A model generated the notes under the pieces. That model saw nothing but the letters and a program-made list of their open reading frames with translations, had not been told where the DNA came from and made no database searches. Made by a program: the position numbers and the translations under genes. This document shows, in pieces, positions 16,414 to 25,730 of a stretch of DNA of 40,480 bases. The first letter of the stretch is position 1, and every line of letters begins with the position of its first letter. Origin of the DNA: Ignavibacteria bacterium (GTDB lineage Bacteria; Bacteroidota; Ignavibacteria; Tepidaquicellales; Tepidaquicellaceae); contig VGWA01000009.1 of NCBI GenBank assembly GCA_016873795.1, positions 1 to 40,480 on the forward strand. The letters run 5' to 3'.

Positions 16414-17268
16414 ATGAGTACATACAAAAACAACATTCAAGAGACATATAAGAATATTTCTATTCAAATGCCGAAAAAATTCAAGCCTTCTCTTGCAATA
16501 ATAACGGATAACCTCACAAAATTAAAGTATAACTTTTTCGGCGGTTATGAGATATACTCAAGAATTCAGTTGCAAAAAATATCTCCTTTATTCAGCGAAC
16601 TTGAACCCTTACCGGAAACTGAATTGATTTTCGCAAGAATCTGCAACAAAGATATTATTATAATCAGCGGCAGGATTTATTATTATGAAGGATATACAAT
16701 GAAAGATATAACACATATTATATATGTTTTGAAGTTTTCAGGAATAAAAAAAATAATATCAATTGATGAAGTTGCAACATTGAATCCCCGTTTTAAATGC
16801 GGTGAACTTGCGCTGATATATGACCATATAAATTTTATGGGTGATAATCCTTTAATAGGAGAGAATGACGAAGAACTCGGAATCAGATTTCCTGATATGA
16901 GCAATGCATACTGCAATGAGTTGTTTAATAAAACATATAAGATATTTCAGGAAGAAAAAATCAGAATAAATGAATCCGTATATTTCGGAATAATAGGTCC
17001 GGAGTCTGAAACTGAAGCAGAAGTTCGTTTTTACAGATACGCCGGTGCCGACGTGCTTGGGTACTCGTTTGTTCCGGAGAATATTGCATCGGTTCATGCA
17101 GGCATAAAATTTTCTGCTGTAGGGTTGATAACCCGTGAATTACTGGCGGATAAGATGATGAAAGACGAAACAACGGCAGAAGAAAAAGTAATTTTAAAAA
17201 ATAAATATTTAAATACATCCTATAAGGAGTTAAGAAAGGTTATAAGAAAAATTATAGAAAAAATCTGA
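16414..17268 (+). CDS. degenerate purine nucleoside phosphorylase paralog
   Basis: A 284-residue homolog of the preceding gene along its whole length: GRIYYYEGYT matches GRFHFYEGYS, TLNPRFKCGEL matches ALNPQFKKSDL, and DNPLIG and GADVLGYSFVPE are kept. Most of the catalytic set is lost. The phosphate loop has become TDNLTKL, the HKG segment is gone, the active-site His after GR is now Tyr, NACG has become DEVA, and the base-pocket TD is TR (240-241). Glu199 and the following Ser remain. The reading frame is open and uses normal codons, so it is a kept protein, not debris. It is probably a non-enzymatic PNP-fold protein, perhaps a partner of the active enzyme, since PNP-I forms trimers. It follows 9 bp after pnp. 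Confidence 0.8.
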   Translation: MSTYKNNIQETYKNISIQMPKKFKPSLAIITDNLTKLKYNFFGGYEIYSRIQLQKISPLFSELEPLPETELIFARICNKDIIIISGRIYYYEGYTMKDITHIIYVLKFSGIKKIISIDEVATLNPRFKCGELALIYDHINFMGDNPLIGENDEELGIRFPDMSNAYCNELFNKTYKIFQEEKIRINESVYFGIIGPESETEAEVRFYRYAGADVLGYSFVPENIASVHAGIKFSAVGLITRELLADKMMKDETTAEEKVILKNKYLNTSYKELRKVIRKIIEKI

Positions 17269-17534
17269 AATAATATAGCAGCTATTGGAAACACTCTAAT
17301 CTTAAAAAAGAGTTAATTTTCAATAATCTATGTACTTTTTATGAATTACACAGGTATGTTAACAAAAACTACAAAGTTGTAAGAAACTATTTCTGTACTT
17401 TACAGGTTTACAAATATTTAAACATTATATGAAATTAAATTCAGATTCCTGAGTTGATACATCAGAATATCTGACCGACAGGTTAGTTTTCTAAATTTTG
17501 ACAGGAATTACAGAAAAAACACGGAGAACAATTT

Positions 17535-18695
17535 ATGAAGACTTTTTCCAAATCTCAAGTATTATTATTCACTATCTTTGCCTTTTTATTTCTGGCATTT
17601 ACTTTTAATACTAAAAAAGACACAATTGAAAGTTCTGTGCCTGCAAAAGAGGAAATTAATCCATATCAAACACAGGAACAGAGTTCAGAGCCGGAAACAA
17701 CACATAATATTGCAATTGACGACAAGTATTCGACTTTGTCGATTGAAACCAGCAGTATATCTGATGCGGATAATTCCATAAGAAGCTATCTTACCGATAT
17801 TTTTCCTCTGATTTCCGACGAAACTTTGGATGAGATAGTTGAAGGAAGATTAATTGAGAACATAGGAATTGAGGGAAATAAATTTTATAATATTTCATAT
17901 AAAGCACCGAAAAATTACTTTGCAGATACAGTGAAATTATTATGGGAATTAAACATACCGGAATTCCGCTCAAACCTGTATCAGATATACGAAAAAGATA
18001 CGATATATCTGGATACATGGAAAAACGTAGTAGGAACAGCTTCAAGTAAAACATACACAGGAAATTTTCAGGCATACAGAATAAGAAACTGGCCGTCATG
18101 GAAAGACCCTGAAAAGCCTGAATCAGCTGTTACTCCTCCCGGTCCTAAAAATCCGCTAGGTCTTTTTGTCGTTCATTATGATGAAAATTCACTTCGTTAT
18201 TTTCACGGTACCAATAAAGAATATCTTATGGAAAAAACGATGAGAAATCTTTCCCATGGTTGTGTCAGGAACATGAACAAAAACATACAGAAAATGAAAG
18301 AGTTCATTATTAAAAAAGTAGTCAGCTCGGAAGACCTGACATATTGGTTTGACAGTCAAAAAACTCTTTTATATAATTTGAAAGAGGAAGAAAAATTTCC
18401 CGTAAGAATAATATATAAAACTTACAGGCTTGGCACCGACCCTGACGGAGATTATATCGAATTATACAGCGATATTTACGGCTACGCAAAGAAAGATTTC
18501 AGCAGGGACAAATTCAACGACCCCGAACTTGTTTTCCTTTCGACAAAAGAAAACATAAAAGCAGAATACAGAAAAAAAATCGGAAATAAATTATCCGATG
18601 CAGAATTAGACCATCTTATCAATAAAATATTACAAACGGGAAAACACTATGAACGTTATTACTTCGATGATTTAATCCGCCATAGTGAACAATGA
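17535..18695 (+). CDS. L,D-transpeptidase (YkuD-type) with N-terminal membrane signal
   Basis: Periplasmic enzyme that would cross-link peptidoglycan or attach proteins to it through a cysteine nucleophile. The YkuD catalytic motif is clear: YFHGTN (His224-Gly225), then LSHGCVRNMN with Cys243 and Arg245. The N-terminus (residues 8-24) is a signal peptide or membrane anchor, followed by a Ser/Glu-rich linker and a region of ~75-200 without a recognisable domain. The protein is 386 residues long. GGAG lies 10 bases before the ATG. It ends 5 bp from a convergent lipoprotein gene, leaving no room for a separate terminator. Substrate is inferred from the fold only. Confidence 0.87.
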   Translation: MKTFSKSQVLLFTIFAFLFLAFTFNTKKDTIESSVPAKEEINPYQTQEQSSEPETTHNIAIDDKYSTLSIETSSISDADNSIRSYLTDIFPLISDETLDEIVEGRLIENIGIEGNKFYNISYKAPKNYFADTVKLLWELNIPEFRSNLYQIYEKDTIYLDTWKNVVGTASSKTYTGNFQAYRIRNWPSWKDPEKPESAVTPPGPKNPLGLFVVHYDENSLRYFHGTNKEYLMEKTMRNLSHGCVRNMNKNIQKMKEFIIKKVVSSEDLTYWFDSQKTLLYNLKEEEKFPVRIIYKTYRLGTDPDGDYIELYSDIYGYAKKDFSRDKFNDPELVFLSTKENIKAEYRKKIGNKLSDAELDHLINKILQTGKHYERYYFDDLIRHSEQ

Positions 18696-18700
18696 ACTAA

Positions 18701-19225
18701 TTAAAAACTCTCGTCCTTCCATCTTCGGATTTTCCACACACCGTCAGAAAACTTAACCAGTGTCATATCAACAAATCCGTTCAGTCTTATAATATCGCTC
18801 GGATTAAAAGTGATTGTAAGATTAAAACTTCTTTTGATTGATTGAAGTGTATCGGAGCCGGACTGATAAATTATATTATTCCAGATTAGTTCCAGTTTTT
18901 GAGTATTTAAGAATAGACCCGCTGTTGTTTTCATATCAGTATATTTATCCCATGAAACGTCGAATCCGGAGGCATAATCCCGGTAAGTAAAAACAAAATC
19001 ATCTGTTAAAAGATAACTGTATACATTTGTATCTTTGAAGGTATATGAATAAATGAAATTTTGAAACAGCCCGCTGACAGTTTTCTGGTCGGTTAAAATT
19101 GAACTCGGAGGTGAGTTGTCGAGTTTCGGCGAAAAAATATTTTCGCATGACTGCAGGCAAAATATTAACAGAGTAAGTGTAACAGGTATAATATAAACTT
19201 TGTATCTTCCCAATGCTGATTTCAT
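18701..19225 (-). CDS. small lipoprotein, NTF2/SnoaL-like
   Basis: A 174-residue lipoprotein with a signal peptide ending in the lipobox LQSC (Cys27). The mature part has the pattern of an NTF2/SnoaL-like cone fold: a helical opening (LFQNFIYSYTFKDTNVY), then alternating strands ending in VWKIRRWKDE. It resembles the next upstream gene in signal, length and closing Trp-rich strand, so the two are probably distant paralogs. Function unknown. The start is ATG. Confidence 0.7.
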   Translation of the reverse strand: MKSALGRYKVYIIPVTLTLLIFCLQSCENIFSPKLDNSPPSSILTDQKTVSGLFQNFIYSYTFKDTNVYSYLLTDDFVFTYRDYASGFDVSWDKYTDMKTTAGLFLNTQKLELIWNNIIYQSGSDTLQSIKRSFNLTITFNPSDIIRLNGFVDMTLVKFSDGVWKIRRWKDESF

Positions 19226-19340
19226 TTATTTACCGAAGTCATAAAAACATCTGTTCTTATTTTCATCTAATAATTGAGTAATCTGTTATGTAATTCTGTT
19301 ATCCGCTGTTGCCAGGGTTACAAAAGTATGATTTTTAATA

Positions 19341-19919
19341 TCAATTAGCAAAATTTGCTTTAAGTACACTCCAGGTTGTATCGGTTGACGTATTTTTAAA
19401 ATCAGACCAATTATGAACACTCCAGAGATTTCTTGTGTCTACGGACATAACAAATCTCAGTGCCCCAAGACATCTTTTCGGTGCTCCGGTTTTGTTATGC
19501 TCGAACAGCAGTTCATATTTCGCGTCAAATATTGCTGTGTCGGCTACAATGTTCCAGGTTACATCGGTAAAAATAACATCAGAATAGGTCTGCGGATTTG
19601 TGACCGTAAGCAAGTTTCTGTAATAAGAATATTCATTTCCAATTGCCCAGAATCTGAAAATCGGATATTGACTCTGGGATACAACATCGGCGCTGTATGT
19701 GTATTTTCTTGGATTAAAAGCTGTATCAATCAGACATTTCATAAAATTATTTAGATCTTTCTCTATTATACTTGATTTCAGATTGAAAACAACAAGATCA
19801 GGAGTTGTGGGTGGAATAAAAGTCGTTCTTGCAGTTACCGGATCTTCATCGTCTCTTAAACCGCAACTTTGAAATATCAATAAAAATAAAATTAATAATA
19901 TGTTAAACTTTTTCAGCAA
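19341..19919 (-). CDS. small lipoprotein, likely paralog of its downstream neighbour
   Basis: A 192-residue lipoprotein with signal LLKKFNILLILFLLIFQSC and lipobox cysteine, then an NTF2-like domain ending in WSVHNWSDF. The frame stays open for 27 codons further upstream, but that stretch lies inside the methyltransferase gene and would bury the signal peptide. I therefore place the start at the TTG at 19917-19919, which overlaps the methyltransferase end by 17 bases and suggests translational coupling. Function unknown; the lipoprotein nature is well supported, the exact start less so. Confidence 0.7.
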   Translation of the reverse strand: MLKKFNILLILFLLIFQSCGLRDDEDPVTARTTFIPPTTPDLVVFNLKSSIIEKDLNNFMKCLIDTAFNPRKYTYSADVVSQSQYPIFRFWAIGNEYSYYRNLLTVTNPQTYSDVIFTDVTWNIVADTAIFDAKYELLFEHNKTGAPKRCLGALRFVMSVDTRNLWSVHNWSDFKNTSTDTTWSVLKANFAN

Positions 19920-20679
19920 AAACGATAAACCTTTTTGATTTATTCCTATCGAATATATTGCCGTGATAGTCGCCGAATTTTTTCCTGACAACAAAACCAT
20001 GTTCAGCTATGACTTTTGTTAGTATAATATCAGAATATAATTTGATAATTTCAGTATAATTATATTTCTTATTCAATTTTGCATTGTTGTTTTTGTAAGT
20101 CGGGGAATAACTTATTTCTATATCTTTTAATATTGAATTACCGCATATTTTTCTTCTTTGTGTGATAGATAAATTACCTGACTTTTGTACGGATTTGCGC
20201 ACAAGGTTTTTTTTAATATAATCAGAGTTGAGAAAATCGAATATAAATATACCTCCTTTTTTTAAAGATTTACAGACGTTTCTGAAAAGTACAAAATTTT
20301 CCTTATCGTTGTCAAAATATCCGAAGCTTGTAAAGATATTAATTGCCATATCAAATTGTTTTTTAAAATCAAAACACCTCATATCTCTTATCAAGTATTT
20401 AATCTTGATATTTTTATCTTTTATCTGTTTGAGGTTTTTGTCCGCGGTTTCAATTAAATATTCAGACAGGTCAATTCCCGTTACATCATATCCTCTTTTT
20501 GCAAGTTCGAGTGAGTGGCGTCCCGCTCCGCAGCAGACGTCGAGTACTTTAAGGTTCGTCGGTTTTTTTGTGGTTCTCAGAATTAAATCAATAATAAATT
20601 TTGCGTCCTGCTCGTCTCTGTGTGCATAAAGCTTCAGGTAAAATTTTGAACTGAACCATTTTTCATACCAATCAGACAT
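19903..20679 (-). CDS. class I SAM-dependent methyltransferase
   Basis: Cytoplasmic methyltransferase with a Rossmann fold. Motif I is VLDVCCGAGRHSLELA (residues ~44-59), motif II is VTGIDLSEYLI, and the acidic post-II segment includes IRDMRCFDF. The C-terminal part (~170-258) is variable and would hold the acceptor site. At 258 residues it matches the general Methyltransf_25/11 class; the substrate (small molecule or protein) cannot be assigned. The start is ATG. It follows the DUF2148 gene by 24 bp and overlaps the lipoprotein gene, so it is in a run of co-directional genes. Confidence 0.82.
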   Translation of the reverse strand: MSDWYEKWFSSKFYLKLYAHRDEQDAKFIIDLILRTTKKPTNLKVLDVCCGAGRHSLELAKRGYDVTGIDLSEYLIETADKNLKQIKDKNIKIKYLIRDMRCFDFKKQFDMAINIFTSFGYFDNDKENFVLFRNVCKSLKKGGIFIFDFLNSDYIKKNLVRKSVQKSGNLSITQRRKICGNSILKDIEISYSPTYKNNNAKLNKKYNYTEIIKLYSDIILTKVIAEHGFVVRKKFGDYHGNIFDRNKSKRFIVFAEKV

Positions 20680-20703
20680 ATCTGTTCTTGTTTTGATTAT
20701 AGT

Positions 20704-21243
20704 TTATTTCCTGTCAAAGAACGGGTTTTTAGAGCTTACAGAAAGAGGTATTCCATAGGCAATTTTTACTTCTTCTCCGAGTAATTTCATTTCCAGAACC
20801 GCTTGACCGACTGTATACATAATTCTATTATCTATTCTTAAATCCATTGCTTTACTTACAGCCGAACCTATTGCAATTCCAAGGTCACCTGTATTGAACA
20901 CACAGGGGATATCGGGATTCTTGTCTTTTTCTTCACATGTTATAAAGCCGCACATACCACAGGGGTTAAGATACAGAGGTTTTATTTTTGTTCCGATTAA
21001 AATCATTGCTTCAGCTTTCAAAATATTTTCGGCATCCCGGAGAAAAAATGCAGGAATATTTTTCTCTTTTGACATCTGCTTAATTTTATCCGAAATTTCT
21101 TTTATTTCCTCTTTACCAATCAGGGCAATTACCAGATTATCGAAACCCCGTCCTTTTGGGGCTGTTCTTGCAGCAGTCATAATTTCTTTGGCTGCATTCA
21201 TTACCGTTTCGTTACGGATTTCTTCTTCGTATATTATTTTCAT
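20704..21243 (-). CDS. DUF2148 ferredoxin-domain protein
   Basis: A 179-residue protein of the DUF2148 family, described as containing a ferredoxin-like domain. Four cysteines in the pattern CGMCGF (95, 98), ITC (103) and IPC (114) would bind an iron-sulfur cluster. The N-terminal half (GRGFDNLVIALIGKEE) has the nitroreductase-like opening seen in this family. Function is unknown in all members I know of. The start is ATG. It lies between mfd (110 bp upstream) and the methyltransferase (24 bp downstream). Confidence 0.85.
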   Translation of the reverse strand: MKIIYEEEIRNETVMNAAKEIMTAARTAPKGRGFDNLVIALIGKEEIKEISDKIKQMSKEKNIPAFFLRDAENILKAEAMILIGTKIKPLYLNPCGMCGFITCEEKDKNPDIPCVFNTGDLGIAIGSAVSKAMDLRIDNRIMYTVGQAVLEMKLLGEEVKIAYGIPLSVSSKNPFFDRK

Positions 21244-21353
21244 GGTTTTTTATTAAAAATAATTGAGTTAGAAAAAAATTACAATAACAATCTGGAAACT
21301 GATTCATAATTAAGAAACAAAAACCAATCAGCTAAGGTATTAAATATTTATTT

Positions 21354-24300
21354 TTACATAACAATATAAAATGCTTCATCCAATCTTTTTGTATCATCTA
21401 TGTCTTCCAGTTCAATATCAATTATCAGTTTTTCCTTATTATTCCTGATAAGAAATTTTCCTTTTCTTGCTGTTGAGATTTTGTTTGTAAACCTGTCAAA
21501 AAACTCAGTTTTGTATTTATCTTTTACCGATAAGTCTTGTTTTTCAATATACTTTTCCGTTGGAAAATATAAGGTCAGTATCTTTTTATTAAATGTAATT
21601 TTTTCAAGTCCGGTTTCGGTTGCTTTAATTTTTAATTCAACTATTCTGAATAAGTTTTCCACATCGTCAAGAAAGTCACCGAATCTGTCTCTAAGCTCTT
21701 CTCTTATAGTCTCTAATTCGTCGGTATCCTTTGCCTCATAAAGTCTTTTGTATATGTTAAATCTCTCAGTATCGTTTTCTATATAGTCATCCGGTATTAT
21801 AGCGTTTAAATCATTTTCTATTACTGCATAATCTTTTTCGGATAGTTTTTGTTTGACAGTTTTTTCTTTTTCTTTAAAAAGTTCACTAAATTCCTGTTCT
21901 TTTAATTCTCCCACTGCTTCTTCTATTATATCTATATATGTTTCGAATCCTATTTGTTGTACGAAACCGCTTTGCTCTTTTCCAAGAAGATTACCGACAC
22001 CGCGTATTTCCATATCCCGCATAGCAAGATTAAAACCCGAACCAAGTTCGGTATATTCTTCTATTGCCTGCAGACGCCGGATAGCAGTTTTTGTTAATCT
22101 GTCTGAAGGTGGAGATATAAAATATGCGTATGCCTGTATATCGGCTCTTCCGACTCTGCCGCGCAACTGGTATAACTCTGCCAAACCGAACATATTTGCA
22201 TTGTTAATTATTATTGTGTTAACGTTCGGAATATCAAGTCCGGATTCGATAATTTTGGTGCAGACAAGCACATTAAATTTTTTCTCGATAAAATCGATAA
22301 TAATGTTTTCCAGTTCTCTTCCGTTCATTTGACCGTGTGCAATTCCTATCTTTGCTGAGGGGATATTCTGTTTAAGTTTTTCCGCTAATCTTTCGAGTTT
22401 GTCTATTTTGTCGTTTACGAAATATACCTGTCCTTTTCTGTCAAGCTCTCTTCTTACTATATCACCAAGCAAAGTCCAGTCGAGTTTTATTATTTCTGTT
22501 ATTATCGGCTTCCTGTTTTTCGGAGGAGTATTAATGATTGACAGGTCCCTTGCTCCGAGAAGTGAAAAATTAAGGGTTCGGGGTATAGGAGTTGCAGTTA
22601 AAGTTAATGTATCAATATTAGTTTTTAATGAACGTAATTTTTCTTTTGCTTTTACTCCGAATCTTTGTTCTTCGTCAATGATTAATAAACCAATGTCTTT
22701 AAATTTTACGTCATTTGATAATATACGATGTGTGCCTATAAGTATATTAATTTTTCCTTCTTTAAGACGTTTTAAAATTTCTTTTTGTCGGTTTCGTTTT
22801 GTCAGTCTTGTGAGGCATTCAGCCTCCACCGCAAAAGAACTTAACCTGTCTCTGAATGTATTGTAATGTTGGAGTCCCAGAATTGTTGTAGGAACAAGCA
22901 AAACAACCTGCCGGTTGTCAAGCACAGATTTAAATGCAGCCCTGAGAGCAACCTCTGTTTTCCCAAATCCTACATCACCGCAAATTAACCTGTCCATTGG
23001 ATTTTCCGATTCCATATCCTGTTTTGTTTCCAACGTAGCCGTAATCTGATCGGGCGTATCTTCATATATAAAATTTGCTTCGAGTTCTTTTTGCCATATA
23101 CTATCGGCTGAAAAACGATATCCTGCCTGTGATTTACGTTTAGCATATAATAATATTAAGTCTCTTGCAATGTCTTTAACTTTGTTTTTTGTTTTTTGTC
23201 TTAATTTTTCCCATTCGTTTCCGCCGAGACGGTTCAATTTCGGAATTTGTCCCTCCTGTGCGGAGTATTTTTTAATAAGATTAACATAGTTAAGATTTAA
23301 AAAGAGTATGTCGCCATTTCCATATAAGAGCTTTATTACTTCCTGCTCTCCGTTTATAGTTTTTATTTTTTTCAGTCCGTAATACATACCTATTCCGAAG
23401 TCTCGGTGTACAATAAAATCTCCGGTTCTTAACTGCTTTAAGTCATCGAACAGAATTCCGACGAACTTTCTTTTCTTGTGCCTGTATTGACGAAAAAATC
23501 TTCCGAATATCTGATGTTCCGTATATACTATTATCCCTTTTTCATCTTTGTTTTCTGTTTTACTGTGAGTTGACTCCGGAAATATAAATCCGTTGTGTAT
23601 GGATTCCGGTATAAAATGTAAATTGTTACTATTAGTTAATTCGAGTCCCTTTTTTTCGTCGCTAGTTTCCGAACCTTGAACGCCAATGTCTGTTAACGAA
23701 GTTTCTTCAATTAAAAACTTTAATCTGTCAACCTGATATTCATCGGAACAAAGTAAAAATACATTATAATTTTTTTTGATATATTCCGATACATTGGAAA
23801 CAAGATTTTTTGTACTTGAATAAAAATCGGGCTGTGGTTTTGATTTAAAGTCTATGCTTTTTGTATTCTTATCCGAATGTCTGGCTACTCCGGTTAGTAT
23901 AATATTATTATTGTTAATTAAATGCTGGTAGATTTGTTGATTTTCCGATTTGAGGATTTCATATTCGTCTATAAAAACAAGACAGTCTCTTGAAATATAA
24001 TCAATTATTGAACCACCGGTTCTAATTGAACCGAAACCCGTTTTTTCCCAATTATTATATTGTTCTGCCGGTGATTGTATTACAATTTGTATTTCATCAA
24101 ATTCCCTGATTGAACGCTGTGTACGCAAGTCGAATTCTCTAATGGATTCTATTGTATTTCCGTAATACTCTATTCTTACGGGTAATTCAAAATTTTCCGG
24201 ATAAATATCGATTATCCCTCCTCTGACAGAGTAATCACCCGGTTGTTCAACAAAGTCATTTTTGTTATAATTATATTCGTGAAGTTTTGTTTTTAAAAGT

Positions 24301-24770
24301 TCGAATTCATAAAAGCTGTTCTTTTTTAAAATAATAAACGATTTATTAAACTCTTCGAAACGGATAATATCCTTTTTAAAAGATTCATTATCAAGAAGGA
24401 CTATAAAATTATTTTTTTGAGAAATATTTGAAAGCGATTTACTTGTTTGAGCACTGTCTATTTTTTTTTCTTTCGAAAAAATCGAAATATTTTCACAGTC
24501 ACTTATTAAATCAAGATCTTCCTTAATTTTAATTATTTTATCAATGTCATAAGAAATAAAAATGATTCTGTTTTTATTTTTTACATATGCAAAATCTATG
24601 ATAAAAGATATTAACGAACCGGATACACCGTTTATAAATAATTTTTTTATTTCGGATACTTGTTTGTTTAGCTCCGAAGGAATATCGGGAAGTAACGACA
24701 GATTATTCAGAAAATTATTAAGTTCGATAAATTCTCCGGAATTATATAATATTTTCTTGATTCTATCCAA
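21354..24770 (-). CDS. mfd: transcription-repair coupling factor Mfd
   Basis: Removes RNA polymerase stalled at DNA lesions and recruits UvrA. The 1138-residue protein carries the whole family layout. A UvrB-like module has QPGDYSVRGGIIDIYP near 176-191. The RNA-polymerase-interacting domain (~440-510) opens LRTGDFIVHRDFGIG. A RecG-like motor has Walker A GDVGFGKT (598-605), a DEEQ box and QLRGRVGRA, followed by the TRG segment (RDMEIRGVGNLLG) and the D7 domain. It starts at TTG, since an in-frame TAA lies nine codons upstream and no other start precedes the conserved N-terminus. It follows rsmA by 46 bp on the same strand. Confidence 0.97.
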   Translation of the reverse strand: MDRIKKILYNSGEFIELNNFLNNLSLLPDIPSELNKQVSEIKKLFINGVSGSLISFIIDFAYVKNKNRIIFISYDIDKIIKIKEDLDLISDCENISIFSKEKKIDSAQTSKSLSNISQKNNFIVLLDNESFKKDIIRFEEFNKSFIILKKNSFYEFELLKTKLHEYNYNKNDFVEQPGDYSVRGGIIDIYPENFELPVRIEYYGNTIESIREFDLRTQRSIREFDEIQIVIQSPAEQYNNWEKTGFGSIRTGGSIIDYISRDCLVFIDEYEILKSENQQIYQHLINNNNIILTGVARHSDKNTKSIDFKSKPQPDFYSSTKNLVSNVSEYIKKNYNVFLLCSDEYQVDRLKFLIEETSLTDIGVQGSETSDEKKGLELTNSNNLHFIPESIHNGFIFPESTHSKTENKDEKGIIVYTEHQIFGRFFRQYRHKKRKFVGILFDDLKQLRTGDFIVHRDFGIGMYYGLKKIKTINGEQEVIKLLYGNGDILFLNLNYVNLIKKYSAQEGQIPKLNRLGGNEWEKLRQKTKNKVKDIARDLILLYAKRKSQAGYRFSADSIWQKELEANFIYEDTPDQITATLETKQDMESENPMDRLICGDVGFGKTEVALRAAFKSVLDNRQVVLLVPTTILGLQHYNTFRDRLSSFAVEAECLTRLTKRNRQKEILKRLKEGKINILIGTHRILSNDVKFKDIGLLIIDEEQRFGVKAKEKLRSLKTNIDTLTLTATPIPRTLNFSLLGARDLSIINTPPKNRKPIITEIIKLDWTLLGDIVRRELDRKGQVYFVNDKIDKLERLAEKLKQNIPSAKIGIAHGQMNGRELENIIIDFIEKKFNVLVCTKIIESGLDIPNVNTIIINNANMFGLAELYQLRGRVGRADIQAYAYFISPPSDRLTKTAIRRLQAIEEYTELGSGFNLAMRDMEIRGVGNLLGKEQSGFVQQIGFETYIDIIEEAVGELKEQEFSELFKEKEKTVKQKLSEKDYAVIENDLNAIIPDDYIENDTERFNIYKRLYEAKDTDELETIREELRDRFGDFLDDVENLFRIVELKIKATETGLEKITFNKKILTLYFPTEKYIEKQDLSVKDKYKTEFFDRFTNKISTARKGKFLIRNNKEKLIIDIELEDIDDTKRLDEAFYIVM

Positions 24771-24816
24771 ATTACGTGCTGGTTTTTCAGTTTATTAGCA
24801 CAAAGGCTCTATAGTT

Positions 24817-25671
24817 TCATGATTTTTGTCGCGGGATTATATCTTTTGCCAATTTGATAAACTCATCAACTGAAACGCTCTCCGGTCTTCTTGAAAAATC
24901 AAAATCAATTTCCGAGGTATTAATTCCATATTCATTTAAAAAATCTTTCAAAGAATTTCTCATTGTTTTTCTTCTTTTTGCGAAACTTTCCCTTATAATC
25001 TTTGTAAGGATATTGTAATCGGGTATTTTTTGAGTTTTTTCTGAAAATTTGTTACGCCTGAAATCAAGTTCAATTACCGAAGAATTTACTTTTGGTTTTG
25101 GAAAAAAAGCCTCCGGGGGAACGTTAAATAAAATCCCGGGAATGCAATTAATCTGTGTTTGTACGGATAGTATTCCGTAACTTTTTGTATTTGGCTTTGC
25201 CGTCAGGCGCATCGAAACTTCCTTTTGCATCATTAGAACAGCCTTTTCTGTTACATCTTTCCAGGAGAATAATTTAAATAATATTTCCGAGGTAATATTG
25301 TAAGGAATATTACCAACAATTTTAATCGGATTTTTATGTGATATTGAAAAGCCGGATATATCTTTTCTTAAGTCGAAATCGAGAAAATCTTTGCAAATCA
25401 ATATTATATCTTTTTCCGTATATTGATTATACTTTTCAGAAAGTATGTCTATGATTTTTTTATCTATGTCAACGGCAATATATCTTGTTTTTTCCGTCTT
25501 GACCAGATGTTTTGTGAGAGCTCCATATCCTGCCCCTATCTCTATTATAACATCTTCCTTTTTTACGTCAAGATATTTTATGATTTTTTTTGCAATATTG
25601 TCATCGCAGAGGAAATTTTGCCCGAGGAATTTTTTGGGTCTGTATTTTTCATATTTATCCTTTTTCTCCAA
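24817..25671 (-). CDS. rsmA: 16S rRNA dimethyladenosine transferase RsmA/KsgA
   Basis: Dimethylates two adjacent adenosines near the 3' end of 16S rRNA during small-subunit assembly. The 284-residue protein has KKFLGQNFL (13-21), SAM motif I EIGAGYGALT (44-53), acidic VDID and motif IV NIPYN (121-125), all diagnostic. The C-terminal domain ends in a KRRKTMRNSL-type helix. It starts at TTG: the codon two before it is TAG, so no upstream start is possible. It lies 59 bp downstream of the acylase gene and 46 bp upstream of mfd. Confidence 0.96.
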   Translation of the reverse strand: MEKKDKYEKYRPKKFLGQNFLCDDNIAKKIIKYLDVKKEDVIIEIGAGYGALTKHLVKTEKTRYIAVDIDKKIIDILSEKYNQYTEKDIILICKDFLDFDLRKDISGFSISHKNPIKIVGNIPYNITSEILFKLFSWKDVTEKAVLMMQKEVSMRLTAKPNTKSYGILSVQTQINCIPGILFNVPPEAFFPKPKVNSSVIELDFRRNKFSEKTQKIPDYNILTKIIRESFAKRRKTMRNSLKDFLNEYGINTSEIDFDFSRRPESVSVDEFIKLAKDIIPRQKS

Positions 25672-25730
25672 AAACTATATTATTTTAAAATTTCATTATT
25701 ATCTTGATTACTTCATTATTTCAGCTACGT

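Noticed and set aside
17292-17313. ACTCT/AGAGT hairpin after the PNP paralog as a terminator
   Set aside because: A five-base stem with a 12-base loop is too weak in such AT-rich DNA.
19920-20000. Longer N-terminus for the lipoprotein gene (27 extra codons)
   Set aside because: The extra stretch lies inside the methyltransferase gene and would put the signal peptide and lipobox in the middle of the protein.
21853-22332. 159-codon plus-strand frame, with similar ones at 21400-21741 and 22399-22866
   Set aside because: All are antisense to mfd, which is complete and well supported; their composition is typical of frame shadows.
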